A stretch of 64,000 nucleotides of DNA from Branchiostoma lanceolatum (GCF_035083965.1 NC_089725.1:32429524-32493523); one strand, 5' to 3'. Positions 21,901 to 32,325 are shown, counted from the first letter of the stretch. Numbers and translations are program-made. Notes: generated by a model not told the origin, from the letters alone.

Positions 21901-23808
21901 TCTATCAGAGGATTGACCAAGACAAATTAAAGTCAACTTTCTACTTTATCCGTTGAAAGTTAGCTTAATCCGAGAGATATCTTTTTAGCTGAACACAGTA
22001 TGACATAAATAGATACTACAGAGATTACATATTTAGAAACTTTACTGTAATTTAAAACCAGTAACCAGCTAAAATCTCAACTATAGAAAGCAATGATTTC
22101 AAACATGAATTTGTCATCATCAGTGGTTTACCGTGTTCCGCCTGTGTTCGGCAGTTTGACGCTGTTCCCGCGCCCGAGGTGAAGCTCGCCGTCCTTCAGC
22201 GTCGTCTCAAGGTCGCCAGGACGGATGAGGAGAGGTCAGAGATCACCGACCTGATCAAGCAGGAGTTCGCCGTAAGTCTGTTAAAGTTTCAGCTTCACTT
22301 AATTTCTTTAACCAGGAAAGGTATACTCAGGCCATTTTCACCTGTTTTTCAGGAACAATAAACAAAGTTTGACTTGTTTCTGAGCTACAATCATGCTAGC
22401 AAAGCCCAGAAATCAGCTAAGATAGGGGACTTGCACACATTTCCATTTTTCCATACCCAAAGTTGTCATTCCTGATGTCACCAAACAGAATTATTTATTG
22501 GTTTCCAAAGTTTTCTGCACACAACGAGTAACAATACCTAGCCGACATTTCAGTGACTACTGTCTGTCAGCTTCCTCCGGGCAGTACTAACTGGTTCTAC
22601 TTTGCACTGCAACTAGATGTCACTGCTGCAGTGTGAAGAATGTGCTCCCAAACGTGACTGAGTTCAGGACTGGAGTAGATCTATATTCACTGTCTGATAA
22701 GCCTATCCTCGTTTTCAGGATCGGCAGATGATCCGTGACACGGTAGAGACCATCGTGCGGAAGGCGGCGTTTGATGAGGACCAGGCGGACCGCATGCTGA
22801 AGGACCGCACCCGGGACCTGACGGCCCACGACTGCTACAAGCGCGCCGTCTCGCACTTCCGCCGCCGCTGCTTTACATTCAACGTGGTACGTTCTGGCTC
22901 ACATTCTAGCTGAAAGTTCATGTTTCATGTATGATTTTGGCTGGCACAATCACTCACGCAAGGGTTAGACATGCTTCCACATTAAGTAATCTCAACAAGT
23001 AGTTGATTGGGCGTCAGAAGGATGACAAGTCTTAATCAGAAATCATCAGTAATCTGAAAATTAAAGTAATTATTGGCGAGTACAAGACCTGCTTTATTTT
23101 TCATGGGAAAATGAATGTTAGGGATGAAATTGCCCGATGATATGTTGTGTTCCTTGCATTTGGTGTGACTTTGAACTTGCCGTCCCTCCAGTATGAGCAC
23201 GCCCTGCGTCACCTGTACACCCTGGTCAACCTGTGTGAGGAGGGGCTGCCTGTGGACAGGTGAGTGTGTGTCTGTCTGTCTGTACACCTGTGCATGTTCA
23301 GGTGGACAGGTGAGTGTGTGTCTGTACACCTGTGCATGTTCAGGTATCACACCTGTGTGTGGACAGGTGAGTGTGTGTCTGTTGGTACATGTATCACATA
23401 ACAGGTAAAACTCTTTGCTAGAGTTGCCAAACCTTGCAATTTAATCCTCTCCGCTGTTGTTACACTCACTATCCAGTTTGTCTTTACAAGCAAAAATAAC
23501 CAATTCGTTCATCATTCATTCAAATGGTACTGTTTAGCAGCTTACATAAGAATTGGTCTGACAATGAGCTATCTGTGCAGTAAACTTACCACTGTAGCTC
23601 ACCACTAATTGTTCCACATTGCCACCCTTGCCCAACAACATTTTTTTCCCCACAAAAACTCTCATTGCTGTGAAACATTGGTGAATGTACAAGTTGCGGA
23701 AGCATCCATTTCTGCAGATAGGGGTGCGAGTATTGATGTTTTTGTTATTCTGCCCCCCACCCCAGGATCACAGGGGTCATGGACCAGGTCTGCATCGCTC
23801 GGAACTGA
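12966..23808 (+). CDS. LGMN: Legumain (asparaginyl endopeptidase), complete, 14 exons
   Basis: Lysosomal cysteine protease of clan CD family C13, cleaving after Asn. Exons: 12966-13088, 15549-15646, 16016-16097, 16378-16463, 17638-17713, 18600-18662, 19563-19632, 19982-20100, 20544-20633, 21547-21633, 22155-22271, 22719-22886, 23192-23259, 23766-23808 (TGA). All phases agree and give 429 residues (human 433). Residues 1-15 are a signal peptide ([14 protein letters not shown] core). Catalytic residues are present: Asn37 in [12 protein letters not shown], His143 in FFTDHG and Cys184 in [10 protein letters not shown]-terminal prodomain follows, with Cys-containing [15 protein letters not shown] and DQVCIARN. 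Two human features are missing: the RGD integrin motif (here LKGNKEA) and the Asn at the main auto-activation site (here [11 protein letters not shown], which still has Asp). NTS and NMT sequons may be glycosylated. Introns carry several foldback elements and a LINE fragment, and three donors border self-copy repeats. Confidence 0.97.
13262..13398. mobile_element. 137-bp foldback MITE with 9-bp duplication (family shared with 17357)
   Basis: The left arm TACTCTCCAAGCAGAGGTTG and the right arm are inverted over about 53 bp with one or two mismatches. Symmetric ends TACTCTCC...GGAGAGTA are flanked by GTCATCTGC at 13253-13261 and 13399-13407. It lies in LGMN intron 1. The arms resemble those of the element at 17357-17502. 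Confidence 0.87.
16532..17280. mobile_element. Possible AT-rich non-autonomous element
   Basis: The block opens with TATCTCCATGAA and closes with TTTTTCATGGAGATA. Inside are several ATGCAAATTA/GCATAATTTGC inverted motifs, and a (CA)n run sits near the right end. Translation gives no clear domain. The boundaries are tentative; it fills most of LGMN intron 4. Confidence 0.35.
17357..17502. mobile_element. Foldback MITE, second member of the TACTCT family
   Basis: The arms TACTCTGCCAGCAGAGGTTG and the inverse match perfectly for about 50 bp. A target duplication of at least 8-9 bp (ATTCATCAT at 17348-17356 and 17503-17511) can be read. Its precise length is ambiguous because the flank AGTA resembles the element end. 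It lies in LGMN intron 4. Confidence 0.8.
17764..18108. mobile_element. 345-bp element with CAGTGTTCTC ends and 5-bp duplication
   Basis: The ends are CAGTGTTCTCACCAGG and CCTGGCGAGAACACTG, flanked by TGTTC at 17759-17763 and 18109-18113. The interior has repeated CAGCGTAGGGG strings. CAG...CTG ends suggest a hAT-like element; hAT elements usually make 8-bp duplications, but 5-bp subgroups are known. It lies in LGMN intron 5. Confidence 0.7.
18200..18275. repeat. Short dispersed-repeat fragment around GGTGTCTGTCAGACACC
   Basis: Contains CTGGCGTTTCGGTGTCTGTC and a palindrome, wording seen in the tails of many animal retroelements. Only a weak assignment is possible. Confidence 0.3.
18718..19121. 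mobile_element. 404-bp element with CAGGGCTCGAAAT ends and 5-bp duplication
   Basis: The ends CAGGGCTCGAAAT and ATTTCGAGCCCTG are flanked by CCTAT at 18713-18717 and 19122-19126. The interior is dominated by GGTGCAC/GTGCACC motifs near both ends, which could fold. It resembles a hAT-like non-autonomous element and lies in LGMN intron 6, 0.6 kb from the element at 17764. Confidence 0.72.
20705..21090 (+). mobile_element. 3' fragment of a non-LTR retrotransposon (CR1/Crack-like)
   Basis: An 89-codon reading at 20710-20979 contains [18 protein letters not shown] and VEWNSLSSS, characteristic of the C-terminal end of LINE reverse-transcriptase polyproteins. It is followed by a GC-rich tail (CTGCCGCGCCGCG) and a (GATACA)n run. 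It is 5'-truncated, as usual for LINE insertions, and lies in LGMN intron 9. Confidence 0.75.
21130..21345. repeat. Second copy of LGMN exon 9 donor region, followed by dispersed repeat
   Basis: TACGGAGACATGGTGAGGGA, the exon 9 end with its donor (real copy at 20622-20641), is present again near 21134. From about 21180 the sequence matches 48611-48760 in DAAM1 (TCCAACACAAAAATT, CCAACTCCAGTCTTTGTC, GTTATGCAGATAGAAC). Confidence 0.7.
21634..21850 (+). repeat. About five repeats starting at LGMN exon 10 donor
   Basis: Units of 35-47 bp begin at the donor itself (GTGAGTGCACATATTCCTCT). Later units start GTGATGTGCACACATTTCTC, GTGATGCGCACACGTTTCTC, GTGATGTGTACACGTTTCTC and GTTCACATGTTTCTC, each ending near AATACTAG or a variant. 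Confidence 0.75.
23250..23375 (+). repeat. Three copies of LGMN exon 13 end plus donor
   Basis: GTGGACAGGTGAGTGTGTGT occurs at about 23252 (true junction), 23302 and 23359, separated by CACCTGTGCATGTTCAG-type spacers. Confidence 0.85.
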
Positions 23809-24554
23809 GGGCACTTGGTTTCAAGGTCGCTGAAGGTCAATGTTGGATACACAGCACACCGTGTTTCGGATTTCACTGGAAAGTCTTTGCTTATGATCAT
23901 GATCACTTTTAACATGTATGAAGAGCTTGGGATGGAGTGTACCACATAAATTTTGATTTTAAGAGAATGCTTCAATTTTTGATAATGATTACTGTAAAGG
24001 ATTGCTTCAACTTTTAAGATGTTTTTAGATACATATCAAGAGCTTATAGTTATACTAATTGATTAGCAGATGGTTTAATTATATGATCACTATTGATAGT
24101 TATCACAGTATACTTACATATTTCGATCAAAGTCTGATGATCACTACTTTAGTAATGATATCGCTGCAGAGAATGAGAAATTTTTGTTTCTGGTGATTGT
24201 ATTTTATGCCATATCTGGTGCAACATGTTATACCACTTCACTTCAGCTGTAGAGTTAACGTTACATTTCTCAAACCATCTGTGGAAAGCCTTATGTGTTT
24301 GCAAGATGCTAAGAGTTGGTTTTATGAGATGTTATAAAAGAGTTTTAACACTGTCAACTTTTCCATGGAGCTGCAGGCAAAGGCTGGGTTTACACATGTA
24401 TGCATTTTTGGGTCGACTAAGGACTGTGCAGGGAGAACCCTAAGCCACTCAAGTACCATTTTCTAGTAGGAAAGCTTTACCTGAGCAGCCCAAAGCTCCA
24501 CACACACAGCCCCGAGTCTACTCCGAAAACGTGTGTGTCAACTGGACCAAAGTT

Positions 24555-25120
24555 GGGCATTCAGGAGCTGTAGCTTGAGTGTTCAGGAGCTGTAGCTTGA
24601 GTGTTCAGGAGCTGTAGCTTGAGCGTTCAGGAGCTGTAGACTTGAGTGTTCAGGAGCTGTAGCTTGAGTGTTCAGGAGCTGTAGACTTGAGTGTTCAGGA
24701 GCTGTAGCTTGAGTGTCCAGGAGCTGTAGCTTGAGTGTTCAGGAGCTGTAGACTTGAGTGTCCAGGAGCTGTAGCTTGAGTGTCCAGGAGCTGTAGACTT
24801 GAGTGTTCAGGAGCTGTAGCTTGAGTGTCCAGGAGCTGTAGACTTGAGTGTCCAGGAGCTGTAGACTTGAGTGTCCAGGAGCTGTAGCTTGAGTGTTCAG
24901 GAGCTGTAGCTTGAGTGTTCAGGAGCTGTAGCTTGAGTGTTCAGGAGCTGTAGCTTGAGTGTTCAGGAGCTGTAGCTTGAGTGTCCAGGAGCTGTAGCTT
25001 GAGTGTTCAGGAGCTGTTGCTTGAGTGTTCAGGAGCTGTAGCTTGAGTGTCCAGGAGCTGTAGACTTGAGTGTTCAGGAGCTGTAGCTTGAGTGTTCAGG
25101 AGCTGTAGACTTGGGCGTTC
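24555..25120 (+). repeat. 22-24 bp minisatellite (about 25 units)
   Basis: Units of GTTCAGGAGCTGTAGCTTGA type, with TCC/TTC and GTAG/GTAGAC variants. It lies downstream of LGMN with no gene nearby. No unique spacers are present, so it is not a CRISPR array. Confidence 0.95.
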
Positions 25121-25390
25121 GTCTTTCAAAGAGCTGTTCTACTTAAACAAGACTGTGTTTATGTCACATTTTAGACAGATTGTAAGGAAGTAAATACAAA
25201 CATTTGATAAGAGTTTTTATATCGATTTCAATCTAATCTTCATGTGGCAGAAATTATACTTGATGAAGGAAATGAACCTGTTAGTTACTGTCTGCAAGAA
25301 TACATAAAAATTACACCGAGTCGTTGTCCCTGCCTCCTATTTAATAGCAGGAAGTCCTGTCTGGTGTGTAGCTAGTGCACAGAGAGAATT

Positions 25391-25789
25391 ATGTTAAGCT
25401 TCAACAAAGACGCAGAGCGACAAATACCAATAGCAATGGGCGACAAATACTCGAAGGAGGTAAGAGATTTGCTGTACGAGCCTCGAACTTATGTAACGTC
25501 ACTACGACATTTTTATTGTTCTATTTGGCTCAAAATAACCAGTTATGAAAATAGTAGAACAAATAATAAATGTAATTTACTGCACCTTTCTGTACCATTG
25601 CCGTTTTTTTTCACAAACGGCAACTGGACGAAACGAACAGGAAAGCCAAAATAAGTCCGTTGGAATTGTCTTCTCTGCTGGAACGCCCCCAAGCGGACTA
25701 TTGTAGAACGACATGACCTCTCAGCCATGGACAGCGAGATCAGCACCACGGTCAGAGCCAGCCGTCTCCTGTTCGTCATAGGAAAATAA
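25391..25789 (+). CDS. Possible two-exon gene encoding a 54-residue protein
   Basis: Candidate exons are 25391-25459 (ATG; ends AAGGAG|GTAAGA, a strong donor, phase 0) and 25694-25789 (acceptor GCCCCCAAG|CGG, TAA). The joined reading is 23 + 31 residues. It starts MLSFNKDAERQIPIAMGDKY and ends with HDLSAMDSEISTTVRASRLL followed by a short hydrophobic LFVIGK end. AATAAA overlaps the stop (25785-25790), rather close for a poly(A) signal. I do not recognise the product, the acceptor is only moderate, and no other support is visible, so this may be chance. Confidence 0.25.
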
Positions 25790-26114
25790 AAGTTGAAACC
25801 ATTCAAACCCCCTGATACGCAGTAGATATTAGTGCTGGGTTCTTAGCTACACAATCAATTAGGTTTCATCTTCCAACGCTTCCGACCACCTTCCCCTTGT
25901 CTTCATAAACTCGCCGAATGGTTACGGAACCGTCGGCAGGTAATATCCAGACAGTTGTGCAGCTAAGACCCCAGTATATGTTGGTTTACCAACCTTATGA
26001 CAAATAATCAAAGGACCAGCTAAACAAGTTGCGTAACAGTCAACAGATGTTTATGGCTCCAGTGTGCACCCAGATGTCAGTGGCAGTGCCAACCAATCAG
26101 ATCACAACCAATAA

Positions 26115-26345
26115 AAGGTTCTTGGTTTGAATGCCCCGTTGGCGTTGTACCCTTGGGAAAGGCACTTAACACGAATTTTCTCACTTCACCCCGGTGAATA
26201 TGAGTACCTAGCTACGGTTAGGGACGTATCTTAGATAGGACGGTGAATGGAGGTACCGTGTTTGAAGAGAGCCACACCTCGAGCATGTAAAAGAATCCAC
26301 CACAATTATAGAAAAGAGTAGGGTCCCTTGCCGGTGTGAGGGGAT
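26115..26345 (+). repeat. tRNA-derived SINE copy
   Basis: Contains a degenerate B-box (GGTTTGAATGCCC) followed by the shared SINE body ACCCTTGGGAAAGGCACTTA and CTCACTTCACCCCGGTG, as in the better copy at 37788. The 5' tRNA-like part is weak. It is intergenic, between LGMN and the mitochondrial-like gene. Confidence 0.6.
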
Positions 26346-26604
26346 CACATAAAATCTGTTATGAATACATGGTCGCGCTTTCAAAATCTCAAAATATTTC
26401 TTCTTTTCTCAAGCTTTTTATATGTTATGCGTATCAGAACAAAAGGTTCAATTTTGTTTTTGCCCGCCATCCCACTGTCTTTGTGACGCGGGTTCTCGAA
26501 CAATGACGCCGACGGGAGACGTTCCATAGAGACGCGGCGGAACAATCAACAGAACGCTTCAGATGCCAGCAAAGTCGGACGGACTGTAGTTCATCTCCGA
26601 AAAA

Positions 26605-28896
26605 ATGGCATCCTTCGGCAAGCTATTCAGCCGCTGCCTGGCCCTGTCATCGCAGGTGCTGCCCACTACCCGCCGCCTGCACATGGCGGCCGGGCCCGGC
26701 TGGGACGTCATAACGGTACAACTTCTCTCTGCTTTTAATTCACCTTTCCTCGGGTAAACTTTTGTTGTGATGACAGCTTCAAAGTTCTACTTCAGCACCG
26801 TTATCTTGCGTTCTAACATTGACTTTCACACATTGGATGTTGTTTATTGGCCATTAATATATGTTGTCTGCCACCCTGCTCAAAGTTGGTCGGGGTAAAA
26901 CTTTTCTGAGGTTTTGTTGAAAGTTTTTGTTTTTGTCGTAGTGCTTGCCTTTGATTAGCGGTTGATCTCGAAATCTAGCAACATGCAATATTGTACCAAT
27001 TGTTGCTTCGCTCTTGTCTTACATTTAGAAACTTCGGCTGTTTTTGTCGTGTTTTTCGCTTTCTTGTTTGGACTACTCGTATTCTTACCATCCGTAATCC
27101 ATCTATTCTTTCGTAGATACTCGACTCACAAATCTAACCTACTTGTGATCTGAGCACGTACGCTTATGAAGTGTCGGTATGCACATTCTGTGTCTACAGA
27201 AACAACGCCAACCCTGTGTTCTAATCTACTCTATGTCTCATTGTGGAACCGCCCTTCTGTTGTTCTTCCAAAGGATGTTGATATTTATTGGCATTGTTGT
27301 TGTCCCTTTTCGCCTGAAGGGCCTGGGCAAGATGGCCCGCCAGCTGCCGACCGAGGACCCCCCGAGCCCCGCCCGCACCGCCGGCACAGGAGTCTCCCTG
27401 AACAGTGTCATTCTTCAGGTACGTCTGGCTGTCACAAATACACCTTTATGTGTGTACATGTGTTTGTTTGTTTGTTTGTTTATGTATTTTTTTGTAGAGC
27501 ATGACTGGGAAACCGCATCAAGGCGTGACACATTGGGTTTGTACTTTGGAAATTACAGTACAAGCTGAACACGACATGTTTGATCCCTTCATGCCAGGAC
27601 GTACCGTCACTCTTATTTGTTTGTTTCAACCTTTGTTTATTCATGATAAGCTCAAAAGCAGGCAGGCCGCTTTTCATTGAGGTCATGAGGGAAGAGGTAA
27701 GGGTCAGATACAATATAACAGAGATACACAGTCATTTGAGTCCTAATAACTCTATCAACATACATCAATATACATTTCTACAACATACAACACTTATCGA
27801 TAAGTGTGGTGGATTCTTAAACTTCCTCGAGTTGCTTGCGGCTTTTCCCAAACATTGGACCGATGGTACACATCATGCGACTACGATTCCAGAGTTTTCA
27901 AACTCGCTTTTACTATCTAAAAACCTCTGTAGAGTGGAACTCGCCACGCACGGTAGGGGCATCTTTATCAACGTTAGCTAGCTTTGAACAGGAGTCAATA
28001 TGCTGAGGTGAAGTCTGGCAGGTTGTTCTATGTGACATGACCAGCCGCTAGCTGACAAGCTGGTGCGTTACGTTGAGCCGCTGACGATCAAAACGGGAGA
28101 TACTTTCGTTTTTGGAAGAAGCAAAATCACCGGAAAAAGTGAAAGCGGAACGGCTAAACTCGGTCAGCTAGGATGACATCACAGTCGAACGGCCATGCAC
28201 TGTTCTAGAACACGCGCAGTTTAAACAGCGCTGTCGACGGAGAGCGCTTCCCTGGGAAAACTAGCAGAACGTTGGCGAGCTATTCCGTGAAATCGTTTTG
28301 CTTAAAAACAGCGTTATAACAAGAATGACTGTCTCTTATCAAGTGGAGTCTCCAAGCAGATGTTTGGCCCGGTTTGCCTGCACGCCTGTTTAGGCGCTAT
28401 GATCGTCTCTCAAGTGGGGTGCGTTTCTCTCTGCCTCTCTCTCTTCTACTATAGACAGACAAAAGACGCACCTAAAGACGCCTACAGCGAGCCGATACCG
28501 GGCAGCTGCTATACAAGTAAAAAACGAGTCCAAATCGTTGATAGTGAACATGAAGCAGGTTTTACAGCAGCCGTTTCCGTGTCTTTACAGGCCGCCATGG
28601 AGGACACCGAGGCACTAAACACCCACCACCCGTCCGCCGCAGCACTCCGGCTGCTGGAACACGCAGATGCCTTCTCCTCCCCGGACCCCGGGGCCGACAA
28701 CCTGCGCCTCAAGGTGAGGCGTGTGCCTGTGTGTTGACGGGTTAAGATAGCCATAGGAGTTTGGAAAAACTCTGATTTTGAAAAATCTCGTCAGCTTTAA
28801 AGGCATATGTTTCTATATTCTTATTTTCGTCCACTCTCTCTCTGTTTCTCTCCCTCATCCATCCATCCATTTGTTCGTTCTCTTTCTATTTTTTTT

Positions 28897-28967
<71 letters not shown>

Positions 28968-29015
28968 CTCTCTTTCTTTCTTTCTTTCTTTTTTCCTTTC
29001 TTTCCTTCTTTCTCA

Positions 29016-29055
<40 letters not shown>

Positions 29056-29241
29056 TATTTCTTTCTTTCTTCATGACTTTGTTCATTTGGTCCTTTCCTT
29101 CCTCCTTCTTTTTCAAATCCCTTGTCTCCCCAGCCCAGTCCTCACGCCTGTTCCCCTCCCCAGATCCAGGTCTCCCGGCAGTACGGTCTCCCCACCAGCG
29201 TCTGGAGCTTCCGGAACGGAAAGCTGGTCAACACCAACTAG
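26605..29241 (+). CDS. Unrecognised 136-residue protein, probably mitochondrial, four exons
   Basis: Exons 26605-26715, 27320-27418, 28591-28713 and 29164-29241 (TAG) all join in phase 0 with clean GT/AG sites. The first 26 residues (starting MASFGKLFSRCLALSSQ, then TTRRLHM) are Arg-rich and lack acidic residues, like a mitochondrial presequence. The middle is Pro/Thr-rich (QLPTEDPPSPARTAGTG), then comes a helical-looking stretch (HPSAAALRLLEHADAF). The end is compact and looks conserved (QVSRQYGLPTSVWSFRNGK, then LVNTN). I do not recognise the family. The coding look comes from codon-biased GC-rich exons in AT-rich introns. Intron 3 carries (TTTC)n and (TC)n tracts immediately upstream of the last exon. 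Exon 2 or 3 could be alternative. Confidence 0.6.
28882..29055 (+). repeat. (TTTC)n and (TC)n microsatellites
   Basis: Long TTTC run, then mixed CTTT, then (TC)n, about 110 bp before the last exon of the 136-residue gene. The run adds a large pyrimidine tract upstream of the acceptor. Confidence 0.95.
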
Positions 29242-29849
29242 CTTCAACAACAGCACACTGCAGGGAGGGGGCAACTTTCATCATGTCTTTACATCTGTCT
29301 TTACATGTAGTAGCTGTCTATATACGTATGTACGAACATTTGTAGGTCTGTTAGCCCTTTTTAGATGATACTATTCTTGCCTCTTGGCAAAACTGTCTTT
29401 CAAGGGGTATGTGTCCCAACGAGGCCACTATAAACTGCCCCCATTTCTATGATGTACTATCCTCTATGGAGACAATATAGAATCTGTAGAGTTATCAGAC
29501 ATTATCTTATCACAACCAAGCACAAGGGTCTCGCCCAAAGGCTTTAAACTCAAAAAGGGGGGGGGGTTGCCTTCAAATTTGTAGTAGAGGATAAACAAAG
29601 TCTCTACTTTACTGTAATGATAGCTTAAGGGTGCTGTCTCATGTGTGCGACAGTATAACGCTAGTGTCACAGTGTAGTACTAGAATTAGTTTCAGTCAGG
29701 ATAGATCTACATTTAGTTATCCCCCTTTTCAATAGCGTTTATCATTGGCAGACTGAATATCACAGTATTTTTGCAGGACGGGTGAAAACTTAGCAGTTTG
29801 TTTATTTTTCATGCATGATTTGTCGATATTGATAAAAGCGTTGACTGAG

Positions 29850-29975
29850 GGTGGACCAAACCCGGCGGAAACCGAACTCGTCTTCAGCCGTTTGTCTCCC
29901 CAGTCAGGAGTAATGACGGACCAACAACGGTACAACGGACAGATACTCCGCCTGGTGTGGTGGTGGCTATCTTTA
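29850..29975 (+). repeat. Copy 1 of an inverted dispersed pair
   Basis: GTCTCCCCAGTCAGGA, ACAACGGTACAACGGA and ACTCCGCCT occur in this order. The same order is found on the minus strand at 31785-31905. Confidence 0.7.
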
Positions 29976-30179
29976 CCGTTAATTCACATATTCTAAAGTG
30001 GATTAACTTTTTAAGAATAGGTTTTACAATGTTTTCTGTAAAACGACTGTATATTTTAGGATATAATATTCTAAAATTTTCTTAAATAAGCAATTCAATT
30101 TTGATGAGTGAAACACGATGGAAATGTTGAATTTAAATAATTTTTGTGTGATCCACTTGTGTACAGTCGGGCTGTGTAC

Positions 30180-30520
30180 CTAAAAATTTTCAGGTCCAGA
30201 CCTGGACCTAAACAAGTTAGGGCAATCATCTTTGAGCTACCAATATAGCCCTTTTTTGTAAAAGTAAAAGTACATATGTATTTCTAAATTGATGTCTATT
30301 CTAAATTGTCCTCTCGGTAGTAGGATATAGAAATTTTCATTGCAAAACAATAGTTTTCCTGATTTTCATTGGCTAATTTGGTCAAATGTATACTTTGAGA
30401 CGGTATCTACCGTCTTTTGATTTAAAACTGGTATCCACTCGTGCTTTAATTCGTTCAGGTCCGGACCTGTAGTGTACCCAAACAATTCTCCAAGTACACG
30501 TGCAGCTACAGGTACACAGC
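30180..30520. repeat. AT-rich intergenic stretch with GGTCCGGACCT-type palindromes
   Basis: CAGGTCCAGACCTGGACCT near 30191 and CAGGTCCGGACCTG near 30458 are palindromic. They could be the two ends of a foldback element, but no target duplication was seen. Confidence 0.3.
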
Positions 30521-31099
30521 CCTGTTACTTTGCAAACCCTCGTGTGCCACTCGTCTTCCCAAACGGGCCCGCTAAAAAAAGGGGGGGGGGGTCTCAAGGT
30601 GTCAGTCGGCTGTTCCAAATTAGGCCCTCCTCCAGGTTGGTTCGAGGCTCCGAGCTGCGGACAACAGTCAGACATTGGGCTCCAAAGTCGGTCTGTTGTC
30701 TGCTGTGTCTCTTCTATCCCCTCTTCTATCTCCTACCCTCCTCAGTCTGATTATCCTGTCTCTTCTACTCTCTATCTTCTATTCTGTAAGCCCCTCTAGC
30801 TGATGTTTGTGTATCTTCTATCCCCTACCCTCCTCGGGCTGTATACGTATCTTCAATAAGTCCTACCTTTTTTTTAAGTCTGTTTCCGGGCCATTCTAGC
30901 CCCTTTCCTCCCCTTTCTGCTGTTGATATGCGTCTTTTAACGTTATCTTCCAATGTCTGCTTTTGTCGTGTGTCTTTTATCATATAAAGTTTTCTCTTTA
31001 TTTTGCCCCTTTTATCTTTTATCATCCTTTGTCTGCTGTTTGAGTGTGTTTTCTATTTTCTATTCTTCTCAGTCTGTTTTTTGTCTCTTCTACCCTTCA

Positions 31100-31375
31100 C
31101 AGCACGACACACACAGATACACAAACTCGCACACGCATACACACACACATACATACAAAGCTAACACACAAGACAGTACACACTACACATCACACACGCA
31201 CATACACACACACAAAAACACACACACAGACTCGCACACGCACACACACGCACGCACACACACACACAGCTAACACATACACACAGCTAACACACACATA
31301 CAGAAGACAGTACACACTACACAGCACACACGCATACACACACACACACACACACACGCACACACAGGGCACACA
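31100..31375 (+). repeat. (CA)n-rich microsatellite
   Basis: ACACAC tracts with interspersed AGCTAACACA and AGTACACACTACACA units. Confidence 0.95.
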
Positions 31376-31784
31376 TCACACAGGGCACACACCACTGTTT
31401 CTTTCTTTTTTTGTTTCTTTGTCTTTTTTGTTTGTTGTCGAGGCCTCGAGGCAACTCAGGGGAGGACAACGACAACCAACTTCACAGCTGACAGACCTGC
31501 GGCCAGGCGAGCCCTTCGGGAGGACTAGTGACGCACCGGGGTTGTGATGACCTTTGTGTGGTTACAACAGCCCCATCTAGCTGTTACTTAAAGCAACCTG
31601 ATGTAATGATGACTACTGAACATTGCGACTTTTTAAGCTCTAGATATTATCACTTTTTTTTTATTGTGTTTACTTGCATGACAGTATTGTCTCCCATTTT
31701 AAAGTAGGATACCTTTAGGTAGTTTTATCTCTTCAAAATATAAAAAGAAAGTAAAAGTAATAAAACAACAGAAATTGCCAGTGA

Positions 31785-31905
31785 CACAGTAGGCGGAGTG
31801 TTTCTCCGTTGTACCGTTGTTGATCTGCCATTCATCCTGACTGGGGAGACGAGAGACTGAGGAGGGGTTCGGTCTCCGCTGGGTTCGGTTCGTCCCGTGT
31901 CTACA
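31785..31905 (-). repeat. Copy 2 of the inverted dispersed pair
   Basis: The minus strand shares GTCTCCCCAGTCAGGA, ACAACGGTACAACGGA and ACTCCGCCT with 29850-29975, about 1.9 kb away in opposite orientation. Neither copy holds a shared reading frame. Confidence 0.7.
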
Positions 31906-31922
31906 TTATTCTCAAACGTCAC

Positions 31923-32325
31923 ATCTTGTACGAGAGTGAGTAAATGCTGGTTTTCTCTCCAGTCCTGTAATTTTACCTTATTACATCGTTTCTAATGAAG
32001 AAGTAACTTTATGTAAAGTCACCTGATGTTATTTTATCAAAATTTATCCATTTAGTGAATACATCCCTTTTCTTCTTACATTACCTTGCAGTTAAAGAAA
32101 TTATACAATGCATTATTCATAAACATCTAATCTTGTACGAGAGTAATTATAAGTAAATGCTGGTTTTCTCACCAGTCCTGAGATGGTACCTTATTATTTC
32201 ATTTCTGATAAAGATGTAACTTTATATATAGTCGCCAGGGTTTATTTCATCAAAATCCATCCATTTAGAGAATACATCACTTTTCTTCTTACATTACATT
32301 GCAGTTGAAGAAACTATACAATGTA
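31923..32325 (+). repeat. Tandem duplication of about 205 bp
   Basis: Two adjacent diverged copies start TCTTGTACGAGAGT and continue TAAATGCTGGTTTTCTC and CCATTTAG..GAATACATC, ending near ATACAATG. Confidence 0.8.

Noticed and set aside
24555-25120. CRISPR-like regular array
   Set aside because: Units are contiguous with no spacers.
28778-29368. 196-codon Phe/Leu/Ser-rich reading with membrane-like look
   Set aside because: Generated by (TTTC)n and (TC)n tracts; the real coding exon 29164-29241 is in another frame.
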